From Bdellovibrio bacteriovorus (GTDB lineage: Bacteria > Bdellovibrionota > Bdellovibrionia > Bdellovibrionales > Bdellovibrionaceae), in NCBI RefSeq assembly GCF_025558485.1, contig NZ_CP102930.1, positions 2,170,001 through 2,234,000 on the forward strand: a DNA stretch of 64,000 nucleotides, given 5' to 3'. The position numbers and the translations under genes were made by a program. Below are positions 43,343-52,327 of the stretch, one piece after another. Numbering within the stretch: the stretch's first letter is position 1; each line of letters begins with the position of its first letter. The notes under the pieces are model-generated. The model was not told the DNA's origin. It did not search any database and worked only from the letters and a program-made list of their open reading frames with translations.

Positions 43343-44076
43343 GCGAAGACAATAAAGTACGCCTTTCCAAACTGATGGCAGAACGCGGAATCTGTTCACG
43401 CCGCGAGGCTGACGATTACATTTCCCGCGGCTTGGTGCGAGTCAATGGTGAGATCATCAGCCAACTGGGCACCAAGGTGGACCCAGATGTCAGCATCACT
43501 CTGGAAGCTCAGGCGTTAAAGCAACAAAAACGACTGGCGACAATTCTGCTGAACAAACCCATTGGCTATGTATCAGCCCAGCCGGAACCACCCTATCAGC
43601 CCGCGATCAAACTGATCACGGCCCAGAACCAATTTGGCCAATCCAAGCTGCGCCTGAAAGAGGAGCATTTCAAAGGACTGGCCGTTGCCGGACGACTGGA
43701 TATTGATTCACAGGGACTTTTGCTTTTCACCCAGGACGGACGTATCGCCAAACGTATCATCGGCGAAGAATCCAAACTGGAAAAAGAGTATATCGTGCGC
43801 GTGGAAGGCAAGCTTCCGCCGGATAAGTTAAAACTTTTGAATCACGGTCTTTCTTTGGATGGAAAAAAACTAAAGCCCGCGAAGGTCGAATGGTTGAATG
43901 AAGATCAATTGCGCTTTGTCCTGCAAGAGGGAAAAAAGCGCCAGATCCGTCGCATGTGCGAACTGGTGGGCTTGAAGGTCACAGGCCTTAAACGCGTGCG
44001 TATTGGCAACATCCGCCTGGGAAAACTTCCGGAAGGCCAATGGCGCTTCCTGGAAGATGATGAAAGTCTGGATTAA
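43339..44076 (+). CDS. Pseudouridine synthase, RsuA/RluB family
   Basis: 245 residues. S4 RNA-binding domain at residues 8-50 ([31 protein letters not shown]), catalytic [17 protein letters not shown] with Asp at about 118, then the [21 protein letters not shown] block. Known: members make single pseudouridines in 16S or 23S rRNA, or in tRNA for RluF relatives; the exact target cannot be read from sequence alone. Last gene of the SDR-queD-pseudouridine synthase overlap; its stop lies 3 bp from the convergent DUF455 gene. Confidence 0.92.
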   Translation: MSEDNKVRLSKLMAERGICSRREADDYISRGLVRVNGEIISQLGTKVDPDVSITLEAQALKQQKRLATILLNKPIGYVSAQPEPPYQPAIKLITAQNQFGQSKLRLKEEHFKGLAVAGRLDIDSQGLLLFTQDGRIAKRIIGEESKLEKEYIVRVEGKLPPDKLKLLNHGLSLDGKKLKPAKVEWLNEDQLRFVLQEGKKRQIRRMCELVGLKVTGLKRVRIGNIRLGKLPEGQWRFLEDDESLD

Positions 44077-44079
44077 GAA

Positions 44080-44865
44080 TCAGGACTTCCGATTCAGGAA
44101 GTCCAAACGCAGATCTTCAAAGTACTTGATTTCCTCTTCCGAAAATCCAGCCTTGGTGCGCAGCACCCGATTGATCGGCTCCACCCGCTTCGGCAATCGC
44201 ACACGCAGGGAGGCCATACGCTCCGGGAAATCCTGGGCAGCATCAATTTTGTTCTGACGGCAGATTTCGCGGTACCAAACCGAACCAAAGTTCACATGCC
44301 CGATTTCTTCAAAGTTGATCTGTTTGACGATTTTTTGAATCGTATCCTTACCGGCTGTGCCTTCCAGACGGCGGATCAAGGTGTCGCCCGCATCCAGACC
44401 ACTGCCTTCCAAATAACGGTGCACAATCAAAATACGATCCAGCAAAGAGTCCTCAGCACTGACCGCACGCCACAAAGCGGAATGCACCGGCCAGTCCCCC
44501 CACTTGTAACCCAAGGCCTCAATACCTTCCAGACACATGCGCAAATGCTGGGCTTCACTGACGGTGACAGCAACCAGCTCTTCCCGGAAGCCTTCCGGAG
44601 CATCGGGATATTCCACCAGCGTGCGCAGCCCCAGCTCCATGGCCTGCAGCTCGATACTGGCCAGATCGTGCAGCATGCGGGCCTGCCCTTCCGGGGTGGC
44701 AAAACCTTTTTTGGGAGGATGTTCTTTGGGATGCAGCAACAAAACGTCGCGGGCCGGGTCTTCGGGCATATCCGTCCACGGCTGCTTTAATTTGAAAGCC
44801 GCCTCACATGCCTGTTCGATGGTGCCTATTTTTTCCCAGACATCGGGGATGGAAAAACTGAACAT
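44080..44865 (-). CDS. DUF455 ferritin-like protein
   Basis: 261 residues from ATG 44865, chosen for AAAAGGGGCT just upstream and because the longer frame would run into a duplicated promoter. Helical ferritin-like core with DLASIELQAMELGLR, AVTVSEAQHLRMCLEGIEALG, and INFEEIGHVNFGSVWYRE: Glu/His pairs fit a diiron site. Known: DUF455 members resemble MiaE-type hydroxylases but are mostly uncharacterised. The start region lies within the 156-bp tandem duplication shared with yebC. Confidence 0.85.
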   Translation of the reverse strand: MFSFSIPDVWEKIGTIEQACEAAFKLKQPWTDMPEDPARDVLLLHPKEHPPKKGFATPEGQARMLHDLASIELQAMELGLRTLVEYPDAPEGFREELVAVTVSEAQHLRMCLEGIEALGYKWGDWPVHSALWRAVSAEDSLLDRILIVHRYLEGSGLDAGDTLIRRLEGTAGKDTIQKIVKQINFEEIGHVNFGSVWYREICRQNKIDAAQDFPERMASLRVRLPKRVEPINRVLRTKAGFSEEEIKYFEDLRLDFLNRKS

Positions 44866-45152
44866 AGCCCCTTTTACATCCCGCTCCCATTCTTGCCAAA
44901 TATATACTGATTTGCTGCAATATATCTCCCAAGGCGAAGAAGGAGACATATGGGTAAATCATGGAAAAACGCCGGTAAAGTTGAGAAAGCTCAACACATC
45001 GGGGATGGAAAAACTGAACATAGCCCCTTTTACATCCCGCTCCCATTCTTGCCAAATATTTCCTGATTTGCTGCAATAATAACTCCCAAGGCGAAGAAGG
45101 AGACATATGGGTAAATCATGGAAAAACGCCGGTAAAGTTGAGAAAGCTCAAC
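44840..45152. repeat. Tandem duplication of the DUF455/yebC divergent region
   Basis: Unit 1 is 44840-44995, unit 2 is 44996-45152. Each holds the first codons of the leftward DUF455 gene, the promoter region, and the first 15 codons of rightward yebC. Coding parts are identical; the only differences lie between the genes (AAATATATACTG against AAATATTTCCTG, and AATATATCTCCC against AATAATAACTCCC). Confidence 0.93.
44950..45066 (+). pseudogene. Truncated 5' copy of yebC
   Basis: ATG 44950 with the same GAAGGAG ribosome site as yebC encodes its first 15 residues (MGKSWKNAGKVEKAQ), then 23 unrelated residues read from the duplicated antisense DUF455 start, ending at TGA 45064. It could be translated as a 38-residue leader upstream of intact yebC. 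Confidence 0.75.
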
Positions 45153-45805
45153 AAAAAGGCCAAATATTCACCAAACTTGCGCGCGAGATTGCTGTTGCTG
45201 CAAAGGCTGGTGGCCCTGATCCCAATGCGAATGCCCGTCTTCGTATGGCTATTGATGCCGCCAAGAAAGTGTCCTGCCCGAATGATACGATCGACCGCGC
45301 GATCAAAAAAGGTGCGGGACTTCTTGATGATGGAAAAATCATCGAAGAGCTGACTTACGAAGGCTACGGTCCTCACGGTGTCGGCGTTATCGTGGAATGC
45401 CAGACCGACAACAAACACAGAACAGCGCCGGACATGCGCCATGCCTTCAAATCTCACGAAGGCAATATGGGTGAATCCGGCTCTGTAGCATGGATGTTTG
45501 ATCGCGTCGGCCTGATTGAAGGCACCAAAGAAGGCACTTTCGACCCGGATGAAGAAGCCATCGAAGCCGGCGCCAATGAGGTTTCTGTAGATGAAGGAAC
45601 CTATGAGTTCTTCACTTCTGCGGATGATTTGGATGCCGTTCGTGAAGCTTTGACCAAGCGTGGCTGGAAGATCACCACGGGTGAGCTTTCTTACAAAGCC
45701 AAGAACATCACAGAGCTTTCCGACGAACAAAGAAAAGACGTTGAGGAGTTCCTGAACTACCTTGACGACATGGACGACACTCACCGCGTTCACGCAACTA
45801 TTTAA
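45107..45805 (+). CDS. yebC: YebC/PmpR-family regulator
   Basis: 232 residues. N-terminal MGKSWKNAGKVEKAQQKGQIFTKL and the DAAKKVSCPNDTIDRAIKKG, YEGYGPHGVGVIVE and MGESGSVAWMFDRVG segments match YebC throughout, and the length is normal (240). Known: YebC proteins act as DNA-binding regulators or as ribosome-associated factors aiding translation of proline-rich sequences. RBS GAAGGAG. Upstream lies the duplicated promoter. Intact despite the duplication. Confidence 0.95.
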   Translation: MGKSWKNAGKVEKAQQKGQIFTKLAREIAVAAKAGGPDPNANARLRMAIDAAKKVSCPNDTIDRAIKKGAGLLDDGKIIEELTYEGYGPHGVGVIVECQTDNKHRTAPDMRHAFKSHEGNMGESGSVAWMFDRVGLIEGTKEGTFDPDEEAIEAGANEVSVDEGTYEFFTSADDLDAVREALTKRGWKITTGELSYKAKNITELSDEQRKDVEEFLNYLDDMDDTHRVHATI

Positions 45806-45837
45806 AAGAAATTTTTATTTCATAACCGCCTTAATAA

Positions 45838-45866
45838 AGAGGAGACCCGCAAGGTCTCCTCTTTTA
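45838..45866 (+). terminator. Rho-independent terminator
   Basis: AGAGGAGACC-CGCAA-GGTCTCCTCT then TTT after yebC; 10-bp perfect stem. Confidence 0.9.
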
Positions 45867-45972
45867 CTTTGATCCGGTGTCGGGACACATATTTTTCAGG
45901 CCCGATGGCTGTGTTAAAATAGATATACAAGCTCCCGTTTCAAAAAGGAGTCCTTCCACAAAGGAGGCCGTT

Positions 45973-46293
45973 ATGAGACAAAAAGCTTTATGGATACTGG
46001 CCGCTTTGCTGATAGTTCCCCATCTGACCGACGGGGCTCCTTATCAGTCGGAAAGCAAAGACACGACTGGCAGCAGCTCCACCATGTCCGAGGACTTGAA
46101 ACGCAAACCAGCCTCCTCTCAGAAGGAGTCTCCCCTGCTTCCCTGCCCCGGAGAAGCTGCCCGGGATAAACTGTCAGACATGGCCAGACTGGAAAGCACC
46201 AACCAGAATTGTCCGGAAGAAGGCGCTATCAAACGTCATCCCCTGGCTCCTTCCAATGTTCCGGACCCCGGAAGACCTTTGCGCTTCCAATAG
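45973..46293 (+). CDS. Small secreted protein
   Basis: 106 residues from ATG 45973 (AAAGGAGGCC ribosome site); the open frame extends 32 codons further up without a ribosome site. Signal peptide MRQKALWILAALLIVPHLTDG, then a polar, Ser/Pro-rich mature part with two cysteines (LLPCPGEA and NQNCPEEG) that may pair. No known family. A terminator follows. Confidence 0.65.
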   Translation: MRQKALWILAALLIVPHLTDGAPYQSESKDTTGSSSTMSEDLKRKPASSQKESPLLPCPGEAARDKLSDMARLESTNQNCPEEGAIKRHPLAPSNVPDPGRPLRFQ

Positions 46294-46310
46294 AGTGGTG
46301 CTGAAAATAA

Positions 46311-46339
46311 AAAACCCACAGTGTGCGCTGTGGGTTTTT
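46311..46339. terminator. Bidirectional terminator
   Basis: AAACCCACAG and CTGTGGGTTT with flanking A and T runs, between the small secreted protein gene and the convergent protease gene. Confidence 0.88.
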
Positions 46340-46361
46340 CTATCATCTGTCTTTAAAAGAA

Positions 46362-47231
46362 TTATTTTTGCAGAGCTTTGATGATGTAAGAGATATTTGT
46401 CACATCTTCACCACGGCAGCCTTCATCAGCGCAACGGTTGCTGACAGTGCATTTGTTCTCTCGGTCATAAGAGAAATCCTGTGCACCACGAACCAGAATA
46501 CCCACGACTTCGTTGGTCTTGGCATTGAAGACCGCAGAACCAGAGTTACCACCATAAGTGTCCAAGTTGGCCTGGAAGTAAGCACCATTCTGAGAACGCA
46601 CTTTCGCACCATCAGCAATCTTGGTTGGCAGACCGGATGGATGACCCACAACGTAGATATCGTCTCCCGCTTCAACCGGAGTGGATTGCAACGTCAAAAC
46701 ACGGTGGCCACGCACAGGACGGTCCAAACGAACCAAAGCGTAATCCTGCTCGCGAGTGTATTCACGCGCCACGATCTCTTTACAGGAATAAACATCGTCT
46801 TCCGCCACGGACAGCGGAGCTCTTCTTTCGTCAATCATGCGATAACCGAAGACGAAAGCGTACTTGCCGCAATCAGAGCTGCTAATACAGTGACCGGCCG
46901 TCGCAATCAAATCCTCGCCCACCAAAGAGCCGGAACAGTTTGCAGCCGCTGGCTGGTCATAGAAAGGCTCGGAAGAACAAAGATTCATTTGTTTTCCATA
47001 GATTTTAGCATGAACTTTAATTTGACCTTCAGCCCCTGGAACCAGGGAGCTTTTAGGAATCAACGCCACTGTTGAATCGGCGATTTCACGAATATCAGAA
47101 CGCTGAACCTGATAAACGTCCGCGCGATTATCTTCACCGTAAATGACTTTGGGAGTGATATTGACAAATCCAACTGAAAACGTAGCTGCAACAGCGACAG
47201 AAAGCGCCGCGACGAATGAATTCCTTTTCAC
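46362..47231 (-). CDS. Secreted trypsin-like serine protease (S1/V8-like)
   Basis: 289 residues with a signal peptide (residues about 1-27, uncertain cleavage). The triad is complete: His in LIATAGHCISS, Asp in EQDYALVRLDRP, and Ser in TYGGNSGSAVFN. Cysteine pairs are typical (GHCISSSDCG; CTVSNRCADEGC near the C-terminus). Known: V8-like proteases include Glu-specific endopeptidases and secreted enzymes used to digest foreign protein, which would suit a predator. Substrate preference is not readable. A terminator lies past its stop. Confidence 0.92.
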   Translation of the reverse strand: MKRNSFVAALSVAVAATFSVGFVNITPKVIYGEDNRADVYQVQRSDIREIADSTVALIPKSSLVPGAEGQIKVHAKIYGKQMNLCSSEPFYDQPAAANCSGSLVGEDLIATAGHCISSSDCGKYAFVFGYRMIDERRAPLSVAEDDVYSCKEIVAREYTREQDYALVRLDRPVRGHRVLTLQSTPVEAGDDIYVVGHPSGLPTKIADGAKVRSQNGAYFQANLDTYGGNSGSAVFNAKTNEVVGILVRGAQDFSYDRENKCTVSNRCADEGCRGEDVTNISYIIKALQK

Positions 47232-47303
47232 GATTTCCCCTCCGAACGACCCTCTTGGTCATCCACCTTTACAAGTCTGTGTAAAAATACAGGGAAAAAC
47301 AAA

Positions 47304-47738
47304 CTATTTTTTTGTTTTTAACAAATAATCGAAAGCTGTCGCATACAGTTTGATCTGCTTCAACATGGAATGAAGACCGTTTGCCCGGCTCGGAGACAGA
47401 TTTCCTTCAAACCCCAAAGCTTTTAAAAACTCCGGCGGTGTTGCCAGAACTTCTGCCGGAGTCACTTCGGAATAAACACTCAACACCAGTCCGACAAGCC
47501 CCTTCACGATCAAAGCATCACTGTCACCCTGAAGAACCATCTGCCCCTGTTCATTCAAGCTCGCAGACAACCAGACCTGGGACTGGCAGCCCTTCACCAT
47601 GTTCTGCTCGGTCTTTAAAGACTCGGGCATTTCCGGCAGGCTTTTTCCCAAATCAATGATCTTTCTATAGCGATCCTCCCACTGGGAAAGAGCGGAAAAA
47701 TCAGCAATCACTTTGTTTTGTTTTTCTTGAATGGTCAT
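47304..47738 (-). CDS. sufE: SufE-family sulfur acceptor
   Basis: 144 residues. The active Cys51 sits in MVKGCQSQVW, the same residue number as in E. coli SufE. The rest (ALIVKGLVGLVLSVYSEVTP; LSPSRANGLHSMLKQI) matches. Known: SufE takes persulfide sulfur from SufS for Fe-S cluster assembly. No suf operon is nearby. It is 6 bp downstream of the Cys-rich gene and probably cotranscribed. Confidence 0.94.
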   Translation of the reverse strand: MTIQEKQNKVIADFSALSQWEDRYRKIIDLGKSLPEMPESLKTEQNMVKGCQSQVWLSASLNEQGQMVLQGDSDALIVKGLVGLVLSVYSEVTPAEVLATPPEFLKALGFEGNLSPSRANGLHSMLKQIKLYATAFDYLLKTKK

Positions 47739-47744
47739 CTTAGT

Positions 47745-48557
47745 TTATTCACTTTTCAATTGGGGCAGGATGGTGAAAAGCTCCTCTTCCAAAGATTGCC
47801 CTTGTTCACCGATCAGTTCGTGGAATGCCCTTTTATCCATATTCGCCACGATCTCAAAGCTCTTTTTATAAAAGCCCTCTTGATCATCATAATACCCGTT
47901 CCAAAGCTCACGGGAGGTTTTTTCTGGCAAAACCCAGGACTTTTTTTCGGCCGCTGTGCCATCAAAGCGGTTGTGATAATCAAGTAAAGTCATAACTTGT
48001 CTTGGGGAAAAATCCAGCATCGCCAGAGCCTCTTCCAACAGGGCCAGCTCCACATACCAGAGATAATTACTGAACTTTTCCCAGAATTTCAGACCAGTTT
48101 TGCCATAAGAGCTTTTGCAAAAGAAGGTCGTACACACCACCCCGCGGTTGCGCCACACATTGCAGTTCTGAGTCTGCTTATTGTAGTATGGACACAGCCA
48201 GTCTTCGCGCTGACCGAAATCGCCTTCTTCGCGGTTGTTGAACTCGACCTGATACTTAACCGGGGCCACCATTCCAATCGGCAATGCATACTCCCGGCGC
48301 GCCATCTTGTCCCGAAGGATACCATGGGCCTGCGTTGAGGATTCATCCAGTAAAGTGGCCCCCACCAGATAGTTGGCTAAAAACGGATGAAAGGTGCAGC
48401 ACTTCAGATCTTCGCGATAATGAATCTTGGCCTTGTTGCGTGGACGAGCCATCGCACAAGTGTCACAAGTGGCTTTCTTTTCCTCCGGAGAAAATTGCAG
48501 AATTTCTCGCGGCAGGATGTTTTCATAAATGCGGGGAAGCTGATATTTCAATAACAT
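47745..48557 (-). CDS. Cysteine-rich protein of unknown function
   Basis: 270 residues from ATG 48557 (a TTG at 48602 is the alternative and would overlap the upstream gene). Nine or so cysteines occur in pairs: ATCDTCAM, DLKCCTFHPF, DWLCPYYNKQTQNCNVW and VVCTTFFCKSSY. The spacing suggests a metal or Fe-S site, comparable in style to YkgJ-like zinc/iron proteins. Cotranscription with sufE supports an Fe-S connection, but this is inference. No known fold is assigned. Confidence 0.65.
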   Translation of the reverse strand: MLLKYQLPRIYENILPREILQFSPEEKKATCDTCAMARPRNKAKIHYREDLKCCTFHPFLANYLVGATLLDESSTQAHGILRDKMARREYALPIGMVAPVKYQVEFNNREEGDFGQREDWLCPYYNKQTQNCNVWRNRGVVCTTFFCKSSYGKTGLKFWEKFSNYLWYVELALLEEALAMLDFSPRQVMTLLDYHNRFDGTAAEKKSWVLPEKTSRELWNGYYDDQEGFYKKSFEIVANMDKRAFHELIGEQGQSLEEELFTILPQLKSE

Positions 48558-48576
48558 GTTTTTTCTTACATAAGCC

Positions 48577-49380
48577 TCAAGGACGGATCTTGCAGCGCTC
48601 AACCACGCGTTGCTTTAAGTTTTTCAACGGCGCAAAGCGCGCCACATCCGCATCCCATTTCCATACGAAATCACGGCAGTTCACAAAATACGGGAAGGCC
48701 ACAACACCCTCCGCAGTGTAGTTCTTCTGGATCATGATTTCAGGAATCAAGGCATCCATCAAAATATCCACAGAGGAGGTTTTCAAAATTCCGGCCTTTT
48801 CCAGCTCAACCGCCACTTCAATCGGCGTTACAAAGCCCACCTGACCTGTTTGCAACGAGGAATCCACGACCATAAAGGACGTTTTGGAATAAACCACGCG
48901 GATAAACTGATGAAAGCGAATGCCTTTATTGGAAAACTCTTCCGAGATTTGCTGATAGACCTCAGCGTCCTGCTCGCCGTTGTCCCCCAGAAAGATCACC
49001 GTGTCGGGACGCACCCGGTTCATCACGTCTCTCAATGAGTAGAGCTTGTGCACATCAGAATCATAGTTGGTGCGGTTGATGTACTGGCCTTCCGGAAAAC
49101 CACCGTTCAGCAAAAATTTGCGGTGCGTGCGCCCCATCAGCCAATTCGGTGCGCGGGACAGATAAACAATTTCCAGATCCGGCTGATCCTGATCAATCAT
49201 CTGGTAAAGCTCGCTCATTCCCAAAAAACGGCTTTGCGAATCAAAGGCATAACGGGCCGCTTCGGAAAAATCTTTAACATGCGCAAGCTTAATGGTGTCG
49301 TCGATATCACTGACCAGAAGAGTCTTCGCTTCCGTCGAAAGGCTGAGCAAAAGCAGAACAAAAGCAATCCATGTTTTCAT
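48577..49380 (-). CDS. Secreted App1-like phosphatidate phosphatase domain protein
   Basis: 267 residues with a signal peptide (MKTWIAFVLLLLSLSTEA). The HAD-type DxDxT motif DIDDT (Asp25, Asp27) is at the mature start; IVYLSRAPNW and FLGDNGEQDAEVY match the App1 (DUF2183) family. Known: App1 dephosphorylates phosphatidate to diacylglycerol at membranes. Export implies action on periplasmic or foreign lipids. The active residues are intact. Followed by the Cys-rich gene in the same direction. Confidence 0.85.
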   Translation of the reverse strand: MKTWIAFVLLLLSLSTEAKTLLVSDIDDTIKLAHVKDFSEAARYAFDSQSRFLGMSELYQMIDQDQPDLEIVYLSRAPNWLMGRTHRKFLLNGGFPEGQYINRTNYDSDVHKLYSLRDVMNRVRPDTVIFLGDNGEQDAEVYQQISEEFSNKGIRFHQFIRVVYSKTSFMVVDSSLQTGQVGFVTPIEVAVELEKAGILKTSSVDILMDALIPEIMIQKNYTAEGVVAFPYFVNCRDFVWKWDADVARFAPLKNLKQRVVERCKIRP

Positions 49381-49460
49381 CAGGTCAAACCTCCTCTTTG
49401 GCAGGAGGTTTTATAACACATTAGCCCCTTTGCCGAGGGCCTTTTTCTGTAAACCTTGTA

Positions 49461-49931
49461 TTAAACACCCTGAGCGTCGAATTTCATGACAAAGCGCTCA
49501 GGCGTGGCCTCGATCTGAAACAGACCATCGCCATCCTTGAAGGACAGGCGGCCATTTTCCGTGTGGAATTGCTCAAACAGAGCACGGGCCTGTTCGCCCC
49601 GAGCATCGAAATAAGCTTTCCCCGGCGCAATACGCCCCAGAGCGGACTTGTGAATATAAATGGCACAGTGATAATTATTTTCACCTTTGCGGGCACAGAT
49701 GAAATTCAGCACTTTCTGAGGGGATTCCAGCACCTTCCCGCGGCCAATCATCGAATCTTGTTCGGGGCGGTCCATGGCCTCAAAAAGTATCTGAGGGGAG
49801 CTGTCGTTGGAACCATCATACATCACTGAAGCGATATTCACGATAAACTGCATTCCCAAAAACTGCCCGCGAGTCCCGGCAAAGGAGGCCGAAACCGAAA
49901 GCATCATCAAGACAAAAAGAAGAATTCTCAC
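49461..49931 (-). CDS. Small secreted protein
   Basis: 156 residues with a signal peptide (MRILLFVLMMLSVSASFAG). The mature chain holds two cysteines (FICARKGENNYHCAIYI) likely joined, and reads as a compact alpha-beta domain. No family is recognised. No close operon partner in the same direction. Confidence 0.65.
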   Translation of the reverse strand: MRILLFVLMMLSVSASFAGTRGQFLGMQFIVNIASVMYDGSNDSSPQILFEAMDRPEQDSMIGRGKVLESPQKVLNFICARKGENNYHCAIYIHKSALGRIAPGKAYFDARGEQARALFEQFHTENGRLSFKDGDGLFQIEATPERFVMKFDAQGV

Positions 49932-50183
49932 CAGACACGTCCTTGTTTGTGATTTTGAGTTCTTTTCAAGCTTAAGCAGTGTCTAAAAGTTTATCAACCG
50001 CATTCCCCTTCATGTCACCTGTCGAATTTCTGCATACCCCTTTGATACGACTCACCTTGAGACTATTTTCGCAAGTATTATCAATATCTTACAAACCCCT
50101 TTAGCACCCTCGCCCCGAAGGGCCCTGGCCCACCCCTTGCTCTATGTAAAAGTAACGAAACAAACCTGATAACAGGGGGACTT

Positions 50184-50447
50184 ATGAAGACCATCATCAC
50201 TATCGCAATCCTGGCTTTTTCCTGCACTTCCTTTGCATGGAGCAGCCGCGATGTTGCTTCTAAAGAGTACACCTTCAAATACAAAATGGCTGGCCAAAGT
50301 CTGGAACTCAGAAGATCCGCCGGCAGCTACGAGGAAGCCTACGAACAAGCCGCTCAACAGTGCTTCAACTTCTACAAAGGCACTGGAAAGGTCTCTGAAG
50401 ACCGTGGTCTGGACATCATCGACGTCTGCGCCAACCCACGCTCCTAA
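50184..50447 (+). CDS. Small periplasmic protein
   Basis: 87 residues; ATG preceded by AGGGGG. Signal peptide MKTIITIAILAFSCTSFAWS, then a polar mature part with two Cys (QQCFNFY and DVCANP). Unknown family. It ends just before the third copy of the GGTACC repeat, which may be part of its 3' end. Confidence 0.65.
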   Translation: MKTIITIAILAFSCTSFAWSSRDVASKEYTFKYKMAGQSLELRRSAGSYEEAYEQAAQQCFNFYKGTGKVSEDRGLDIIDVCANPRS

Positions 50448-50466
50448 AGACGCACCGCTTCGGAAA

Positions 50467-50496
50467 AAGTAAGCAGGTACCTTTTGGGGTCTTGCT
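50467..50496. repeat. Dispersed 30-bp GGTACC repeat, copy 3
   Basis: Core GTAAGCAGGTACCTTTT; 28 of 30 bases match copy 2 (31567-31596). Intergenic, 20 bp past the stop of the small periplasmic gene. Confidence 0.85.
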
Positions 50497-50549
50497 GTTA
50501 CTGGGGAGGTCGCTTATATTGAATGGGCAATCTAAGGAGCGGTTTTATA

Positions 50550-50744
50550 ATGGGAATTCTTAAATCCATCGGTCAATTTCTAGTTGGTAAAGATCCGGAT
50601 ATCTTTGATGAAAAGGGTCAGGTCTCTCACAAACTTCCTAAAAAAACCTGGGAAATGTGGCACAACCGCACGAAAACAGACCCTCAGTATAACTGGCGTA
50701 ACCACACTGGCATTACCGGTGCGGCAAAAAAGAAAAATAACTAA
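50550..50744 (+). CDS. Small protein of unknown function
   Basis: 64 residues from ATG 50550 (AAGGAG 10 bp before); an in-frame ATG at 50523 lacks a ribosome site. Short N-terminal hydrophobic patch (MGILKSIGQFLVG), then charged residues and WHNRTKTDPQYNWRNHTG. No known family. A terminator follows at 50764-50794. Confidence 0.6.
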   Translation: MGILKSIGQFLVGKDPDIFDEKGQVSHKLPKKTWEMWHNRTKTDPQYNWRNHTGITGAAKKKNN

Positions 50745-50763
50745 ATTCTCTGCCAAATGAAAG

Positions 50764-50794
50764 AAAACCCAGCTCATAACAAGCTGGGTTTTTT
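50764..50794. terminator. Bidirectional terminator
   Basis: AACCCAGCT and AGCTGGGTT with a 7-base loop and TTTTTT on both sides, between the small gene and the convergent chemoreceptor gene. Confidence 0.88.
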
Positions 50795-50798
50795 GTTT

Positions 50799-52247
50799 TT
50801 AAGCCGCCAGCTTTTTCGATTCTTCCCCGCGCACCATCAGATTCAGCATTTCCACCAAACGACGCAGCTCTTTACTTTGAGCATTCAGATCCTCGGCCGC
50901 CGCGGAGGTCTCCTCTGCCGCCGCCGCGTTGGCCTGAGTCGCAGAATCCAACTGTGTTGTCGCCGTGGAAATCTGCGCCAACCCCTGTGCCTGCTCCCGC
51001 GAAGTCACTGCAATTTCTGAATTCACCAAGGCTAGTTTTTCGATAGCCGCAAAGACCTGCTCCATGGCTTTGTGACTGCTACTGGCCAGTCGCGCACCCT
51101 GTCCGGTTTTTTCCGCGCTTTGGGAAATCAATTGGGCGATCTCCCGGGCCGAAGTGGCACTTCGTTGAGAAAGTCCACGCACGGCTTCAGCCACCACGGC
51201 AAAACCCCTCCCCTGCTCTCCAGCCCGGGCGGCCTCGACTGCGGCATTCAAAGCCAGTAGATTTGTTTGAAAGGCAATGTCATCAATAATGCCCACAATC
51301 TCCTGAATCTGCCGGGAGCTGACCTCGATCTCTGTGATTGAGCTTAAGAGCTCCTGCAATTGCGCTTCGCCTTCTTTTGAAAAGCGCATCGCAGTTGAGC
51401 TTAAGTCCCGGGCCATCTCGGCCCGATCCGAAGTCAAGGTAACCTGACTGTTGATCTCCTCCAACGATGCCACAGTTTCCTCCAATGACGCCGCCTCTTG
51501 TACTGTTGCGCTGGACAAAGCCTGACTGGATTTCGACATCTCTGCAGCCGCCGCCTCGACGTGAGAACCGGATTCATTCAGCGTGGCCGAAAGAGATTCA
51601 AAACTTCTATTTAGCTTTCGACTTAAAAGAGCGGCAAAAATCAAACTGCCCGCCGCAAATATCCCGGCAGACAACCACATCAAAAACAGAACTCTTTCAC
51701 GGACAAGTTCGGCATCGGCAATGGATTTCTTATTGGCCTCTTTCAATACAGCCCCCATGCGCAACAGTACTTCCGTCATCTGGTTGGCTTGTCCCACCGT
51801 TGCTGCCAGCTCTTTAGCCAATACATTGGCGTCATCCATTCCCACACGAGAAAGAATTTTCTTGTAGTCTTTTTCCAGATCTTTCCAGATTTGCACGAAG
51901 TCCTTCAGATTCTGCTGGTTTTCCGCAACAAGCCCAATCCTTTGCAGGCTTTCGATGGTTTGATCCATCTCCTGGAATCTTCTATTTAAGGACTGGACTG
52001 TGATCTTTTGCTGATCAGGGTCGTGAATGGAAAGATCCTGCCACAACAGTCTTGAAATCGCGTTGGAATGAATTCGGGCATCCCCGATCATCTGTGTGAT
52101 GGGGATGCGCTTTGAACTTAATCCGCGAATCACCTCATCCAGATTCTGAATTCCCCGCAAAGCCACCACCGAAGTCAGAATCAAACCCAGCACAGGCACC
52201 GTGGAAAGCAGCAGCAGTCTTCCATTGAGACTTTTCAGAATTTTCAT
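50799..52247 (-). CDS. Methyl-accepting chemotaxis protein
   Basis: 482 residues: TM1 (residues about 10-32), a helical periplasmic sensor to about 188, TM2 (about 190-210), then the cytoplasmic signalling coiled coil with the conserved tip [28 protein letters not shown]. Known: the receptor controls CheA. No HAMP signature is clear and the linker is short. Upstream on the minus strand ACCGATAG (52272-52279) resembles the -10 of a flagellar sigma28 promoter (GCCGATAA), but the TAAA element is badly spaced. Confidence 0.95.
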   Translation of the reverse strand: MKILKSLNGRLLLLSTVPVLGLILTSVVALRGIQNLDEVIRGLSSKRIPITQMIGDARIHSNAISRLLWQDLSIHDPDQQKITVQSLNRRFQEMDQTIESLQRIGLVAENQQNLKDFVQIWKDLEKDYKKILSRVGMDDANVLAKELAATVGQANQMTEVLLRMGAVLKEANKKSIADAELVRERVLFLMWLSAGIFAAGSLIFAALLSRKLNRSFESLSATLNESGSHVEAAAAEMSKSSQALSSATVQEAASLEETVASLEEINSQVTLTSDRAEMARDLSSTAMRFSKEGEAQLQELLSSITEIEVSSRQIQEIVGIIDDIAFQTNLLALNAAVEAARAGEQGRGFAVVAEAVRGLSQRSATSAREIAQLISQSAEKTGQGARLASSSHKAMEQVFAAIEKLALVNSEIAVTSREQAQGLAQISTATTQLDSATQANAAAAEETSAAAEDLNAQSKELRRLVEMLNLMVRGEESKKLAA

Positions 52248-52327
52248 AACTCACCTCTTGCAACATCCCGTCTATCGGTGAGTCTGAATTATTACTTTTT
52301 AGAAATGCGCAAACAGCATGACTGGCA

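Noticed and set aside
44866..44949. N-terminal extension of the DUF455 protein
   Set aside because: The frame is open, but the ribosome site is at 44865 and the extension covers the promoter.
52272..52279. Flagellar sigma28 promoter for the chemoreceptor
   Set aside because: The -10 is similar, but the TAAA element is at the wrong spacing.
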